Positions 46,047 through 64,000 of a DNA stretch of 64,000 nt are shown piece by piece. Numbering within the stretch: the stretch's first letter is position 1; every line of letters begins with the position of its first letter. The DNA comes from Panulirus ornatus. Its lineage: Eukaryota; Arthropoda; Malacostraca; Decapoda; Palinuridae. The stretch is taken from positions 20,090,104 to 20,154,103 of the forward strand of contig NC_092238.1 of assembly GCF_036320965.1 (NCBI RefSeq), written 5' to 3'. The position numbers and the translations under genes were made by a program. The notes beneath the pieces are model-generated. The model was not told the DNA's origin and did not search any database. It saw only the letters and a list, made by a program, of their open reading frames with translations.

Positions 46047-47889
46047 TGAGTGTGTTAGTAGTTTTGATGCACGAGACCGGGTTATAGTGATGGGTGATTT
46101 GAATGCAAAGGTGAGTAATGTGGCAGTTGAGGGAATAATTGGTATACATGGGGTGTTCAGCGTTGTAAACGAAAATGGTGAAGAGCTTCTAGATTTATGT
46201 GCTGAAAAAGAACTGGTGATTGGGAATACCTGGTTTATAAAGAGAGATATACATAAGTATACGTATATAAGTAGGAGAAATCGTCAGAGAGCGTTATTGG
46301 ATTACGTGTTAACTGATAGGCGCGTGAAATTGAGTCTTTTGCATGCTAATGTGCTGATAGGTGCAACTGGAGGGATGTCTGATCATTATCTTCTGGAGGC
46401 GACAGTGAAGATTTGTAGATGTTTTCAGAAAACAAGAGAGAATGTTGGGGTGAAGAGAGTGGTGAGAGTAGGTTAGCTTGGGAAGGAGACTTTTGTGGGG
46501 AAGTACTAGGAAAGACTGAGTACAGAATGGAAAAAGGACGTAAGAGTAGTGGGGGAAGAATGGGATTTATTTAGGGAAGCAGTGATGGCTTGTGTAAAAG
46601 ATGCTTGTGGCATGAGAAGCGTGGGAGGTGGGCAGATTAGAAAGGGTAGTGAGTGGTGGGAAGAAAATGTAAGGCTATTAGAGAAAGAGAAGAGAGAGGC
46701 GTTTGGATGAATTTTTGCAGCAAAATGACGCAAATATCTGGGAGATGTATTAAAGAAAGAGGGAGGAGGTCAAGAGAAAGGTGCAAGAGGTGAAAAAGAG
46801 GGCAAATGAGAGTTGGGGTGAGACAGTGTCATTAGATTTTAGGGAGAATAAAAAGACGTTTTGGAAGGAGGTAAATAAAGTTCGTAAAACAAGGGAACAA
46901 ATGGGAACATCAGTGAAGGGGGCAAATGGGGAGGTGATAACACGTAGTGGTGATGTGAGAAGGAGATGGAGTGAGTATTTTGAAGGTTTGTTGAATGTGC
47001 TTGATGATAGAGTGGCAGATATAGGGTGCTTTGGTGGAGGTGGTGTGCAAAGTGAGAGGGTTAGGGAGAATTAATTGATAAACAGATATTTGATAAAATG
47101 CTTTACGGAAGATGAAAGCCGGCAAGGCAGCGGGTTTGGATGGTATTGCAGTGGAAAAGGAGGTGACTGTATTGTTCACTAGTTCGTAAGGTTATTTAAT
47201 GTATGTATGACTCATGGTGAGGTCCTTGAGGATTGGTGGAATGTTTGCATAGTGCCATTGCACAGAGGCCAATGGGATATAAGTGAATGGTCAAATTGCA
47301 GAGGTTTAAGTTTGTTGAGTATCCCTGTGAAATTATATGGGAGGGGGGGGGTATTGATTGACAGGGTGAAGGCGCGTACAGACAATCAGACTGGGGAAGA
47401 GCAGTGTGGTTTCAGAAGTGGTAGAGGATGTGTGGATCAGGTGTTTGCTTTGAAAAGTGTAAGTGAGAATTACTTCGAAAAGCAAATGAATTTGTATGTA
47501 GCATCTATGGATCTGGAGAAAGCATATGATAGAGTTGATAGAGGTGCTCTATGGAAGGTATCAAGAATATATGGTGTGAGAGTTAAGTTGTTAGAAGCAG
47601 TGAAAAGTTTTTATCGAGGATGTAAGGCATGTGTACGTGTAGGAAGAGAGGAAAGTGAATGGTTCTCAATGAATGTAGGTTTGCGGCAGGGGTGTGTGAT
47701 GTCTCCATGGTTGTTTAATTTGTTTATGGATGTGGTTGTGAATGCAAGAGTCTTGGAAAGAGGTGCAAGTATGCAGTCTGTTGCGGATGAGAAAACTTGG
47801 GAAGTGAGTCAGTTGTTGTTCGCTGATGATACAGCGCTGGTGGCTGACTCGGGTGAGAAACTGCAAAGCTGATTACTGATTGGTAAAAG
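46047..47889 (+). mobile_element. LINE copy, begins within endonuclease, ends at gap
   Basis: Frames: 46042-46476 (endonuclease), 46781-47074 (linker), 47207-47872 (DWWNVCIVPL to GISLLS-like block, motif [22 protein letters not shown]). An expanded G run (GGAGGGGGGGG near 47340) adds residues before VLIDRVK. Truncated by the N gap shortly after FADD. Confidence 0.87.
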
Positions 47890-47989
47890 NNNNNNNNNNN
47901 NNNNNNNNNNNNNNNNNNNNNNNNNNNNNNNNNNNNNNNNNNNNNNNNNNNNNNNNNNNNNNNNNNNNNNNNNNNNNNNNNNNNNNNNN
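47890..47989. other. Assembly gap of exactly 100 N
   Basis: One hundred undetermined bases, a conventional length for a gap of unknown size. LINE orientation changes from plus to minus across it. Confidence 0.99.
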
Positions 47990-49313
47990 GATCACTCAAA
48001 ATCTTTTTCACTCCATCTTTCGACCTTATTTGGTCTCCCCTTTCTCCTGGTTCCCTCTACCTCTGACACATATATCCTCTTGGTCAATCTTTCCTCACTC
48101 ATTCTCTCCATGTGACCAAACCATTTCAAAACACTCTCTTCGGCTCTCTCAACCACATTCTTTTTATTACCACACATCTCTCTCACCGTTACAATACTTA
48201 CACAATCAAACCACCTCACACCACATATTGTCCTCAAACATCTCATTTCCAGCACATCCACACTCCTGCGCACAACTCCATCAATAGCCCACGCCTCGCA
48301 ACCATAAAACATTGTTGGAACCAATATTCCTTCAAGCAAAACCGTTTTTGCTTTCCGAGATAATGTTCTCTACTTCCAAACATTCTTCAAGGCTCCCAGA
48401 ATTTTCGCCCCCTCCCCCACCCTATGATTCACTTCCGCTTCCATGGTTCCATACGCTGCCAGATCCACTCCCAGATATCTAAAACACCATACTTCCTCCA
48501 GTTTTTCTCCATTCAAACTTACCTCCCAATTGACTTGACTCTCAACCCTACTGTACCTAATAACCTTGCTCTTATTCACATTTACTCTTAACTTTATTCT
48601 TTCACACACTTTTCCAAACTCAGTCACAGTTTCTGCTGTTTCTCACATGAATCAGCCACCAGCGCTGTATCATCAGCGAACAAGAACTGACTCACTTCCC
48701 AAGCTCTCTCATCCACAACAGACTGCATACTTGCCCCTCTTTCCAAAACTCTTGCATTCACCTCCCTAACAACCCATCCATAAACAAATTAAACAACCAA
48801 GGAGACATCACACACCCCTGCCGCAAACCTTCATTCACTGAGAACCAATCACTTTCCTCTCTTCCTACACGTACACATGCCTTATATCATCGATAAAAAC
48901 TTTTCGCTGCTTCTAATAACTTGCCTCCCACATCATATATTCTTAATACCTTCCACAGACCATCTCTATCAACTCTATCATATGCCTTCCCAAAATCCAT
49001 AAATGCAACATGCAAATACATTTCCTTTTCTAAGTATTTCTCATATACATTCTTCAAAGCAAACACCTGATCCATACATCCTGTACCACTTCTGAAACCA
49101 CACTGCTCTTCCCCAATCTGATACTCTGTACATGCCTTCACCCTCTTAATCAATACCCTCCCATATAGTTTCCCAGGAATACTCAACAAACTTATACCTC
49201 TGTAATTTGAGTACTCACTTTTATCCCCTTTTACTTTGTACAATGGAACTATGGAAGCATTACGCCAATCCTCTGGCACCTCACCATGAATCATACTTAC
49301 ATTAAAGAACCTT

Positions 49314-49316
<3 letters not shown>
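47990..49316 (-). mobile_element. LINE copy, RT part, 3' end lost in the gap
   Basis: Minus strand: C-terminal extension (48339-47992), NKSK and YLGVDL region (48627-48370), RT with motif A region (49294-48887, FMDFGKAYDRVD with LE changed to FG) and the GISLLS block. The 5' end is cut by (TA)n near 49317 just before the VCMTHGEVP block. It has the LSDRG-type signature. Confidence 0.86.

Positions 49317-49401
<85 letters not shown>
49317..49401. repeat. (TA)n microsatellite
   Basis: About 85 bp of pure TA. Confidence 0.97.
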
Positions 49402-49406
<5 letters not shown>

Positions 49407-49643
49407 TTTTTTTTTTTTTTTCGTACTATTTGCCATTTCCCGCATTAGCGAGGTAGCATTTAGAACAGAGGACTGAACCTTTGAGGGAATATCCTCACTA
49501 GGTTCCCTTCTCTGTTCCTTCTTTTGGAAAATGAAAAACGAGAGGGAAGGATTTCCAGCCCCCCGCTTCCTCCCCTTTTAGTCGCCTTTTACGACACGCA
49601 GGGAATACGTAGGATGTGTTCTTTCTCCCCTATCCCCAGGGAT
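49402..49643 (-). mobile_element. Short LINE-derived non-autonomous element, complete copy
   Basis: Minus strand: poly(A) read as T, tail ATTAGCGAGGTAGCATTT, head ending CCCCAGGGA at 49643. Slightly more diverged than the copies at 7865 and 9768. Confidence 0.84.
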
Positions 49644-50285
49644 TTGTTTAATATTGTACATCATACTCTGATAATGAAGAATGTTTAATAATATAAACTC
49701 TATTCCTATTTCATTTAGTCAGAATGCTTCACAATGAGGCGAAGTCCTCTGGTATGAATATAAAGGCACTGTCATTTAGAATGTGGAATGGAACTGTCCA
49801 GCTGCTTGCTGGGACAGTTTACATTTCTTGTTGGACAGAATATATAACACCCTAACCAACCAAACATCAGCTATAAACCATCCAACTCTAAATTATCTGG
49901 TAGTCAGTATTCTTACACTCTCTGGAAGTACTAGACAGACACAGAGTTAGATGGATGGATTTAAAATAATCCTGCCGTCCTGTAGGGTTGAGATTAGGGA
50001 CCCTAGTGTTAACAAGATCTATTCCACAAAGGCTGAAGGCTTGCATACACCTGATGCACCCCATGATTATGGGTATGGAGATGGTGATAACAGACAATGT
50101 TTTCCCTGTTAATAATGAATGATAAATTTTGTTAAGCTACCTCCTTTATGTGAAGCAGTGCATGTGTGAGTTTGTTTATGTGTTTTCAAATATTTGTACA
50201 TATGAGGGATCTAGTTCGTGGGAAGGAGGATTAACTAACTAGTGGTGTGTAATGGGTTAACTGATGGAGAGGATGGTCAGCTGAT
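49644..50285. other. Unique non-repeat island
   Basis: About 640 bp with no similarity to other sequence in the window. It contains a hairpin (ACTGTCCAGC at 49793-49802 with GCTGGGACAGT at 49808-49818). The longest open frame is 69 codons on the minus strand (49888-50097), with no recognisable motif. Most likely host intron or intergenic DNA. Confidence 0.5.
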
Positions 50286-50623
<338 letters not shown>

Positions 50624-52691
50624 TTTCTTTTTTTTTTTTTTGCTTTGTCGCTGTCTCCCGCGTTTGCGAGGTAGCTCAAGGAAACAGACGAAAGAAATGG
50701 CACAACCCACCCCCATACACATGTATATACATACGTCCACACACGTAAATATACATACCCACACAGCTTTACATGGTTTACCCCAGACGCTTCACATGCC
50801 CTGATTCAATCCACTGACAGCACGTCAACCCCGATATACCACATCGATCCAATTCACTCTATTCCTTGCCCTCCTTTCACCCTCCTGCATGTTCAGGCCC
50901 GATCACACAAAATCTTTTTCACTCCATCTTTCCACCTCCAATTTGGTCTCCCACTTCTCGTTCCCTCCACCTCCGACACATATATCCTCTTAGTCAATCT
51001 TTCCTCACTCATTCTCTCCATGTGCCCAAGCCATTTCAAAGCACCCTCTTCTGCTCTCTCAACCACGCTCTTTTTATTTCCACACATCTCTCTTACCCTT
51101 TTTATTACCTCACATCTTTCTTACCCTTTCATTACTTACTCGATCAAACCACCTCACACCACATATTGTCCTCAAACATCTCATTTCCAGCAAATCTACC
51201 CTCCTGCGCACAATTCTATTTATAGCCCACGCCTCGCAACTATTTATCATTGTTGGAACAACTATTCCTTGAAATATACCCATTTTTGCTTTCCAAGATA
51301 ACGTTCTCGACTTTCACACATTCTTCAAAGCTCCCAGAACTTTCGCCCGCTAACCCACCCTATGATTCATTTCCGCTTCCATGGTTCCATCCGATGCCAT
51401 TCCACTCCCAGATATCTAGAACACACGACTTCCTACAGTTTTTCTCCATTCAAACTTACCTCCCAATTGACTTGCCCCTTAACCTTACTGTACCGCATAA
51501 ACGTACTCTTATTCAAATTTACTCTCAGATTTCTTCTGTCACACACTTTACCTTAGTCACCAGACGTTGCAGTTTCTCACATGAATCAGCCAACAGCGAA
51601 CAACAACTGACTCACTTCCCAAGCTCTCTCATCCAAACAGACTGCATAATTGCCCCTCTTTCCAAAACTCTTGCATTCACCTCCCTAACAACCCCATTCA
51701 TAAACAAATTAAACAATCATAGAGACATCACGCCCCCTGCCAAAAAAAAACAACATTCACTGAGAACCAATCACTTTCCTCTCTTCCTACACGTACACAT
51801 GCCTTACATCCTCGATGATTACTTTTCACTGCTTAAACCAACTTGCCTTCCAAACTATATATTCTTTATACTTCCAGAGAGCATCTCTATCTTATTTATA
51901 TATGCCTTCTCCAGATCCATAAATGCTACATAAAAATCCATTTGCTTTTCTAATTATTTCTCGCATACATTCTTCAAAGCAAACACCTCATCCTCACATC
52001 CTCTACCAATTCTGAAACCACACTGCTCTTCCCCAATCTGATGCTCTGTACATGCCTTAACCCTCTCAATCAATACCCTACTACATAATTTCCCAGGAAG
52101 ACTCAACAAACTTATACCTCTGTAATTTGAGCACTCACTTTGATCACCTATGCCTTTGTACAATGGCACTATGCAAGCATTCCGCCAATCCTCAGGCAAC
52201 TCACCATAAGTCGTACATACATTAAATAATATTATCAACCAGTCAACAATCTAGTCACCCCCCTTTTTTTAATAAATTCTACTGCAATACCATCCAAAAC
52301 CGCTGCCTTTCCGGCTTTCATCTTCCGCAAAGCTTTTACTACCTCTTCTCTGTTCACCAAATCTTTCTCCCTAACCCTCTCACTTTGCAGACCACTTCGA
52401 CCAAAACACCCTGTATCTGCCACTCTATCATCAAACACATTCAACAAACCTTCATAATGCTCAATCCATCTCCTCATATCACCACTGCTTGTTATCACCT
52501 CCCAATTAGCCCTCTTCACTGATGTTCCCATTTGTTCCATTGTCTTACGTATTTTATCTACGCACTTCCAAAACATCTTTTTATTCTCTCTAAAATTTGA
52601 TGATACTCTCTCATCCCAACTTTCATTTGCCCTCTTTTTTACGTCTTGCACCTCTCTCTTCACCTCCTACTTCTTTCTTTTATACATCTCA
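50624..52691 (-). mobile_element. LINE copy, duplicate block 1
   Basis: Minus strand: poly(A) read as T, short 3'UTR, C-terminal extension (51087-50893 open), RT region with many small indels, GISLLS block (52238-51954), and linker (52663-52235). A ~30-bp internal duplication in the C-terminal region (TTTTTATTACCTCACATCTT near 51099-51118) is shared with the block at 54721. Nearly identical to 54721-56790 at a constant offset of about 4098 bp. Confidence 0.85.
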
Positions 52692-54462
52692 CCACCATTT
52701 GGGGGAAATATTTAGTGAACAGAGAAGAGGTAGTATAAGCTTTTGCGGAAATGAAAGCGGGAAAGGCAGCGGTTTTTGGATGGTATTGCAGTAGAATTAT
52801 TAAAAAAAGGGGGGTGACTAGATTGTGACGGGTTGGTAATTTATTTTAATGTATGTAGACTTAATGGTGAGTTGCCTGAGGGATTGGCGGAATGTTGCAT
52901 AGTGCCATTGTACAAAAGGCATAGGTGATCAAGTGAGTGCTCAAATTTACAGAGGTATAAGTTTGTTGAGTCTTCCTGGGAAATTATGTAGTATCGCGGT
53001 ATTGATGAGAGGGTTAAGGCATGTTCAGAGCATCAGATTGGGGAGAGCAGTGGGTTTCAGAAGGTGTAGAGGATGTGAGGTGAGGTGTTTGCTTTGGAAG
53101 AATGTATTGGAGTAAATAATTAGAAAGCAAATGGATTTTTATGTAGCTTTATGGATCTGGAGAAGGCATAGTATAAATAAGATAGAGATGCTCTCTGGAA
53201 AAGGTATAAAGAATATATAGTTTGGAAGGCAAAGTTGGTTTAAGCAGTGAAAAGTAATTATACGAGGATGAAAGGGGCATGTGTACGTGTAGGAAGAGAG
53301 GAAGTGATTGGTTCTAAGTGATTGTTGTTTTTTTGGCAGGGGGGCGTGTTGTCTCTATGATTGTTTTATTTGTTTATGAATGGGGTTGTTAGGGAGGTGA
53401 ATGCAAGAGTTTTGGAAAGAGTGGCAATTATGCCAGTTGTTGTGGATGAGGGAGCTTGGGAAGTGGGTCAGTTGTTGTTCGCTGTTGGCTGATTCATGTG
53501 AGAAACTGGCAAGTCTGGTGACTAAGGTAAAGTGTGTGACAGAAGAATCTCGAGAGTAATTTTGAATAAGAGTACGTTTATGCGGTACAGTAAGGTTAGG
53601 GGCAAGTCAATTGGGATGTAAGTTTGAAATGGAGAAAAAACTGGAGGAGTCGTGTGTTCTAGATATCTGGGAGTGATGGCTTCGGGATGGAACCTTGAAG
53701 CGGATATGAATCTAGGGTGGGTTAGCGGGCGAAAGTTCTGGGAGTTTGAAGAATGTGTGAAAGTCGAGAACGTTATATTGAAAGCAAAAATGGGTATATT
53801 TCAAGGAATAGTTGTTCCAACAATGATTAAATAGTGCGAGGAGTGGGCTATTAAATAGAATTGTGCGCAGGAGGGTGGATTTGCTGGAAATGAGATGTTT
53901 GTGGGACAATATGTGGTGTGAGTGGTTTGATCGAGTAAGTAATGAAAGGGTAAGAAAAGATGTGAGGTAAATATAAAGGGTAAGAGAGATGTGTGGAATT
54001 AAAAAAGAGCCGTGGTTGAGAGAGAGAAGAGGGTGCTTTGAAATGGCTTGGGCACATGGATGAGAATGAGTGAGGTAAGATTACTAAGAGGTTATATGTG
54101 TCGGAGTGAGAGGGAAACGAGAAGTGGAGACCAAATTGGATGGTGGAAAAGATGGAGTGAAAAGATTTTGTGTGAATCGGGGGCCTGAACATGCAGGAGG
54201 TGAAAGGAGGGCAAGGGAATGAGTGAATTGGATCGATGTTGGTATATCGGGGAGACGTGCTGTCAGGTGGACTTGAATCAGGGCATGTGAAAGCGTCTGG
54301 GGTTAAACCATGGAAAGCTGTGTAGGTATGTATATTTAGCGGTGTGGACGTATGTATATACATGTGTATGGGGGTGGGTTGTGCCATATCTTTCGTCTGT
54401 TTCTTGAGTACCTCGCAAACGCGGGAGAAGCGACAAGAACAAAAAAAAAAAAGAAAAATACA
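52692..54462 (+). mobile_element. Inverted, indel-rich LINE copy
   Basis: Plus strand: NREEVV block to poly(A). It shares private variants with the neighbouring minus blocks (AAATTATGTAGTA, GGTGATCAA, TATAGTTTGGAAGGCA, the duplicated stretch near 53950-53990) but carries scattered one-base insertions and deletions every ~10-20 bp, unlike any other copy. No useful frame remains. It looks like an unpolished reverse-complement read of the same element. Confidence 0.75.
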
Positions 54463-54720
<258 letters not shown>

Positions 54721-56966
54721 TTTTTCTTTTTTTTTTTTTGCTTTGTCGCTGTCTCCCGCGTTTGCGAGGTAGCTCAAGGAAACAGACGAAAGAAATGGCA
54801 CAACCCACCCCCATACACATGTATATACATACGTCCACACACGTAAATATACATACCTACACAGCTTTCCATGGTTTACCCCAGACGCTTCACATGCCCT
54901 GATTCAATCCACTGACAGCACGTCAACCCCGATATACCACATCGATCCAATTCACTCTATTCCTTGCCCTCCTTTCACCCTCCTGCATGTTCAGGCCCGA
55001 TCACACAAAATCTTTTTCACTCCATCTTTCCACCTCCAATTTGGTCTCCCACTTCTCGTTCCCTCCACCTCCGACACATATATCCTCTTAGTCAATCTTT
55101 CCTCACTCATTCTCTCCATGTGCCCAAGCCATTTCAAAGCACCCTCTTCTGCTCTCTCAACCACGCTCTTTTTATTTCCACACATCTCTCTTACCCTTTT
55201 TATTACCTCACATCTTTCTTACCCTTTCATTACTTACTCGATCAAACCACCTCACACCACATATTGTCCTCAAACATCTCATTTCCAGCAAATCCACCCT
55301 CCTGCGCACAATTCTATTTATAGCCCACGCCTCGCAACTATTTATCATTGTTGGAACAACTATTCCTTGAAATATACCCATTTTTGCTTTCCAAGATAAC
55401 GTTCTCGACTTTCACACATTCTTCAAAGCTCCCAGAACTTTCGCCCGCTAACCCACCCTATGATTCATTTCCGCTTCCATGGTTCCATCCGATGCCATTC
55501 CACTCCCAGATATCTAGAACACACGACTTCCTACAGTTTTTCTCCATTCAAACTTACCTCCCAATTGACTTGCCCCTTAACCTTACTGTACCGCATAAAC
55601 GTACTCTTATTCAAATTTACTCTCAGATTTCTTCTGTCACACACTTTACCTTAGTCACCAGACGTTGCAGTTTCTCACATGAATCAGCCAACAGCGAACA
55701 ACAACTGACTCACTTCCCAAGCTCTCTCATCCACAACAGACTGCATAATTGCCCCTCTTTCCAAAACTCTTGCATTCACCTCCCTAACAACCCCATTCAT
55801 AAACAAATTAAACAATCATAGAGACATCACGCCCCCCTGCCAAAAAAAAACAACATTCACTGAGAACCAATCACTTTCCTCTCTTCCTACACGTACACAT
55901 GCCTTACATCCTCGATAATTACTTTTCACTGCTTAAACCAACTTGCCTTCCAAACTATATATTCTTTATACCTTCCAGAGAGCATCTCTATCTTATTTAT
56001 ACTATGCCTTCTCCAGATCCATAAATGCTACATAAAAATCCATTTGCTTTTCTAATTATTTCTCGCATACATTCTTCAAAGCAAACACCTCATCCTCACA
56101 TCCTCTACCACTTCTGAAACCACACTGCTCTTCCCCAATCTGATGCTCTGTACATGCCTTAACCCTCTCAATCAATACCCTACTACATAATTTCCCAGGA
56201 AGACTCAACAAACTTATACCTCTGTAATTTGAGCACTCACTTTGATCACCTATGCCTTTGTACAATGGCACTATGCAAGCATTCCGCCAATCCTCAGGCA
56301 ACTCACCATAAGTCGTACATACATTAAATAATATTACCAACCAGTCAACAATCTAGTCACCCCCCTTTTTTTAATAAATTCTACTGCAATACCATCCAAA
56401 ACCGCTGCCTTTCCGGCTTTCATCTTCCGCAAAGCTTTTACTACCTCTTCTCTGTTCACCAAATCTTTCTCCCTAACCCTCTCACTTTGCAGACCACTTC
56501 GACCAAAACACCCTGTATCTGCCACTCTATCATCAAACACATTCAACAAACCTTCATAATGCTCAATCCATCTCCTCATATCACCACTGCTTGTTATCAC
56601 CTCCCAATTAGCCCTCTTCACTGATGTTCCCATTTGTTCCATTGTCTTACGTATTTTATCTACGCACTTCCAAAACATCTTTTTATTCTCTCTAAAATTT
56701 GATGATACTCTCTCATCCCAACTTTCATTTGCCCTCTTTTTTACGTCTTGCACCTCTCTCTTCACCTCCTACTTCTTTCTTTTATACATCTCACCACCAT
56801 TTCTAATCTGCCCACCTCCCACGCTTCTCATGCCACAAGCATCTTTTGTGCAAGCCATAACTGTTTCCCTAAATACATCCCATTCCTCCCGCACTCTCCT
56901 TACGTCCATCGTTTTCACCATTTTCCATTCTGTGCTTAGTCTTCCCTGGTACTTCCTCGCACAAGT
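54721..56966 (-). mobile_element. LINE copy, duplicate block 2
   Basis: Minus strand. Same as 50624-52691 but continuing further 5' into the linker and the end of the endonuclease region (56770-56966, RKYQGRLSTEWK). Open pieces: 55185-54991, 56340-56056, 56765-56334. It joins the 5' end of the plus LINE at 56967 head-to-head. Confidence 0.87.
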
Positions 56967-61934
<4,968 letters not shown>

Positions 61935-61942
61935 TATATATT

Positions 61943-62180
61943 ATCCCTGGGGATAGGGGAGCAAGAATACTTCCCACGTATTCCCTGCGTGTCGTAGAAG
62001 GCGACTAAAAGGGGAGGGAGCGGGGGGCTGGAAATCCTCCCCTCTCATTTTTTTTTTAATTTTCCAAAAGAAGGAACAGAGAATTGGGCCAGGTGAGGGT
62101 AGTCCCTCAAAGGCCCAGTCATCTGTTCTTAACGCTACCTCGCTAGTGCGGGAAATGGCGAATAGTTTGAAAGAAAAGAA

Positions 62181-62182
<2 letters not shown>
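61943..62182 (+). mobile_element. Short LINE-derived non-autonomous element, complete copy
   Basis: Head CCCTGGGGATAGGGGAGCAA to tail AACGCTACCTCGCTAGTGCG and GTTTGAAAGAAAAG. It lies directly after a LINE poly(A) with only a short TATATATTA between. Confidence 0.85.

Positions 62183-62230
<48 letters not shown>
62183..62230. repeat. (TA)n microsatellite
   Basis: About 48 bp of TA between the short element's A-rich end and a minus LINE's poly(A). Confidence 0.96.
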
Positions 62231-62238
<8 letters not shown>

Positions 62239-64000
62239 TTGTTTTGTTTTGTCGCTGTCTCCTGCATTTGCGAGGTAGCGCAAGGAAACAGACGAAAGAA
62301 ATGGCCCAACCCACCCCCATACACATGTATATACATACACGATCACACACACAAATATACATACCCATACATCTCAATGTACACACATATATACACATAC
62401 AGACACATACATATATACACATGCACGCAATTCACACTGTCTGCCTTTATTCATTCCCATCACCACCTCGCCACACATGGAATAACATCCCCCTCTCCCC
62501 TCATGTGTGCGAAGTAGCGCTGGGAAAAGACAAGAAAGGCGACATTCGTTCACACTCAGTCTCTAGCTCTCATTCAATAATGACCGAAACCACAGCTCCC
62601 TTTCCACATTCAGGCCCCAACGAACTTTCCATGGTGTACCCCAGACGTTTCACATTTTCACATGCCCTGATTCAATTCATTGACAGCACGTCGACCCCGG
62701 TATACCATATCGATCCAATTCACTCTATTCCTTGTCCACCTTTCATCCTCCTGCATGTTCAGGCCCCGATCACTCAAAATCTTTTTCACTCCATCTTTCT
62801 ACCTCCAATTTGGTCTCCCACTTTTCCTCGTTCCCTCCACCTCCGACACATACATCCTCTTGGTCAAACTTTCCTCACTCCTTCTCTCCATGTGCCTAAA
62901 CCATTTCAAAACACCCTCTTCTGCTCTCTCAAAAACACTCTTTTTATTTCCACACATCTCTCTTACCCTTACATTACTTACTCGATCAAACCACCTCACA
63001 CAACATATTGTCCTCAAACATCTCATTTCCAGCACATCCAACCTCCTGCGCACAACTCTATCCATAGCCAACGCCTGGCAACCATACAAAATTGTTGGAA
63101 CCACTATTCCTTCAAACATACCCCTTTTTGCTTTCCGAGATAATGTTCTCGACTTCCACACATTCTTCAAGGCTCCCAAGATTTTCGCCCCCTCCCCCAC
63201 CCTATGATTCACTTCCGCTTCCATAGTTCCATCCGCTGCCAGATCCACTACCAGATATCTAAAACACTTTACTACCTCCAGTTTTTCTCCATTCAAACTT
63301 ACCTCCCAATTGACTTGACCCTCAACCCTACTGTACCTAATAACCTTGCTCTTATTCACATTTACTCTTAACTTTCTTCTTTCACACACTTTACCAAACA
63401 CAGTCAACAGCTTCTGCATTTTCTCACATGAATCACACACCAGCTCTGTGTCTTCAGCGAAAAACTGACTCACTTCCCAAGTTCTCTCATCCCGAACGGA
63501 CTGCATACTTGCCGCTCTTTCCAAAACTCTTGCATTCACCTCCCTAACAACCACATCCATAAACAAATTAAACAACCATGGAGACATCACACACCCCTGC
63601 CGCAAACCTACATTCACTGAGAACCAATCACTTTCCTCTCTTCCTACACGTATACATGCCTTACATCCTCGACAAAAAGATTTTCACTGCTTCTAACAAC
63701 TTGCCTTCCCCACCATATATTCTTAGTACCTTCCACTGAGCATCTCTATCAACTCTACCATATGCCTTCTCCAGATCCATATATGGTACATACAAATCCA
63801 TTTGCTTTTCTAAGTATTTCTCACATACATTCTTCAAAGCAAACACCTGATCGACACATCCTCTACCACTTCTGAAACCACACTGCTCTTCCCCAATCTT
63901 ATTCTCTCTATATGCCTTCATCCTCTCAATCAGTACCCTCCTGTATGATTTACCAGGAATAATCAACAAACTTATACCTCTGTAATTTGAGCACTGACTC
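62231..64000 (-). mobile_element. LINE copy, long 3'UTR, runs off the right edge
   Basis: Minus strand. The long 3'UTR (62240-62680) has the inner module GTGCGAAGTAGCGCTGGG. The C-terminal extension and RT are in 63617-62799, with motif C altered to FAEDTELV (first catalytic Asp to Glu), motif B GLRQG, and motif A in 63969-63661 as YMDLEKAYGRVD. A one-base change near 63680 breaks the frame. It continues beyond 64000 into the GISLL region. Confidence 0.87.

Noticed and set aside
49793..49818. microRNA precursor
   Set aside because: The stem is only about 10 bp with a 5-nt loop, far shorter than a pre-miRNA.
49888..50097. 69-aa minus-strand ORF in the unique island
   Set aside because: No recognisable motif, no splice or start context, and length is within chance expectation.

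Overview
This is a eukaryotic, almost entirely repetitive window. It shows no prokaryotic gene organisation: no operons and no dense coding. It contains dozens of fragments of one non-LTR retrotransposon (LINE), a short non-autonomous element related to it, several Penelope-like retroelement (PLE) copies, more than thirty (TA)n microsatellite tracts, a 2.7-kb tandem array with a 19-bp period, one 100-N scaffold gap, and one short segment that looks like a host-gene exon (about 14139-14282). Arthropod is the best guess, and a decapod crustacean is plausible, because of the (TA)n load, the abundance of EN+ PLEs and an ionotropic-receptor-like exon. That assignment is inference.

Layout. 1-11444: LINE copies on both strands, separated by (TA)n and short elements; the best-preserved reading frame (607 aa, minus strand) is at 5660-7483. 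11445-14130: 19-bp minisatellite. 14139-14282: candidate exon of an ionotropic glutamate-receptor/IR-type gene with a GTAAGT donor. 14358-23449: more LINEs, short elements, a PLE 3' piece at 18048 and a tRNA-like foldback at 23155-23280. 23450-27997: a PLE cluster with one nearly full-length minus copy bounded by two same-orientation terminal repeats, joined head-to-head to a plus copy. 28128-36280: LINEs, including a near full-length minus copy (30248-33494). 36561-39893: the clearest full-length LINE, about 3.3 kb. 40016-41346: a decayed PLE pair. 41499-47889: LINEs fused to a distinct ~230-bp module. 47890-47989: gap. 50286-56966: two nearly identical LINE blocks, 4098 bp apart, flanking an indel-rich inverted copy, probably an assembly artefact. 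56967-64000: a full-length older LINE with a nested short element, then more LINEs.

How the parts relate. The LINE consensus has a 5'UTR, one ORF (AP-type endonuclease, linker, reverse transcriptase, C-terminal extension) and a 3'UTR ending in a conserved stem-loop, poly(A) and often (TA)n. About 3.3 kb with a single ORF of about 1000 aa suits an RTE-like clade, but the clade is not proven. The ~240-bp short element carries the LINE's 5' head and a version of its 3' stem-loop, so it may be mobilised by the LINE. Most copies are broken by stops, frameshifts, truncation or inversion. Two LINE lineages can be seen: one with a short 3'UTR and better reading frames, and one with a long 3'UTR and more decay.
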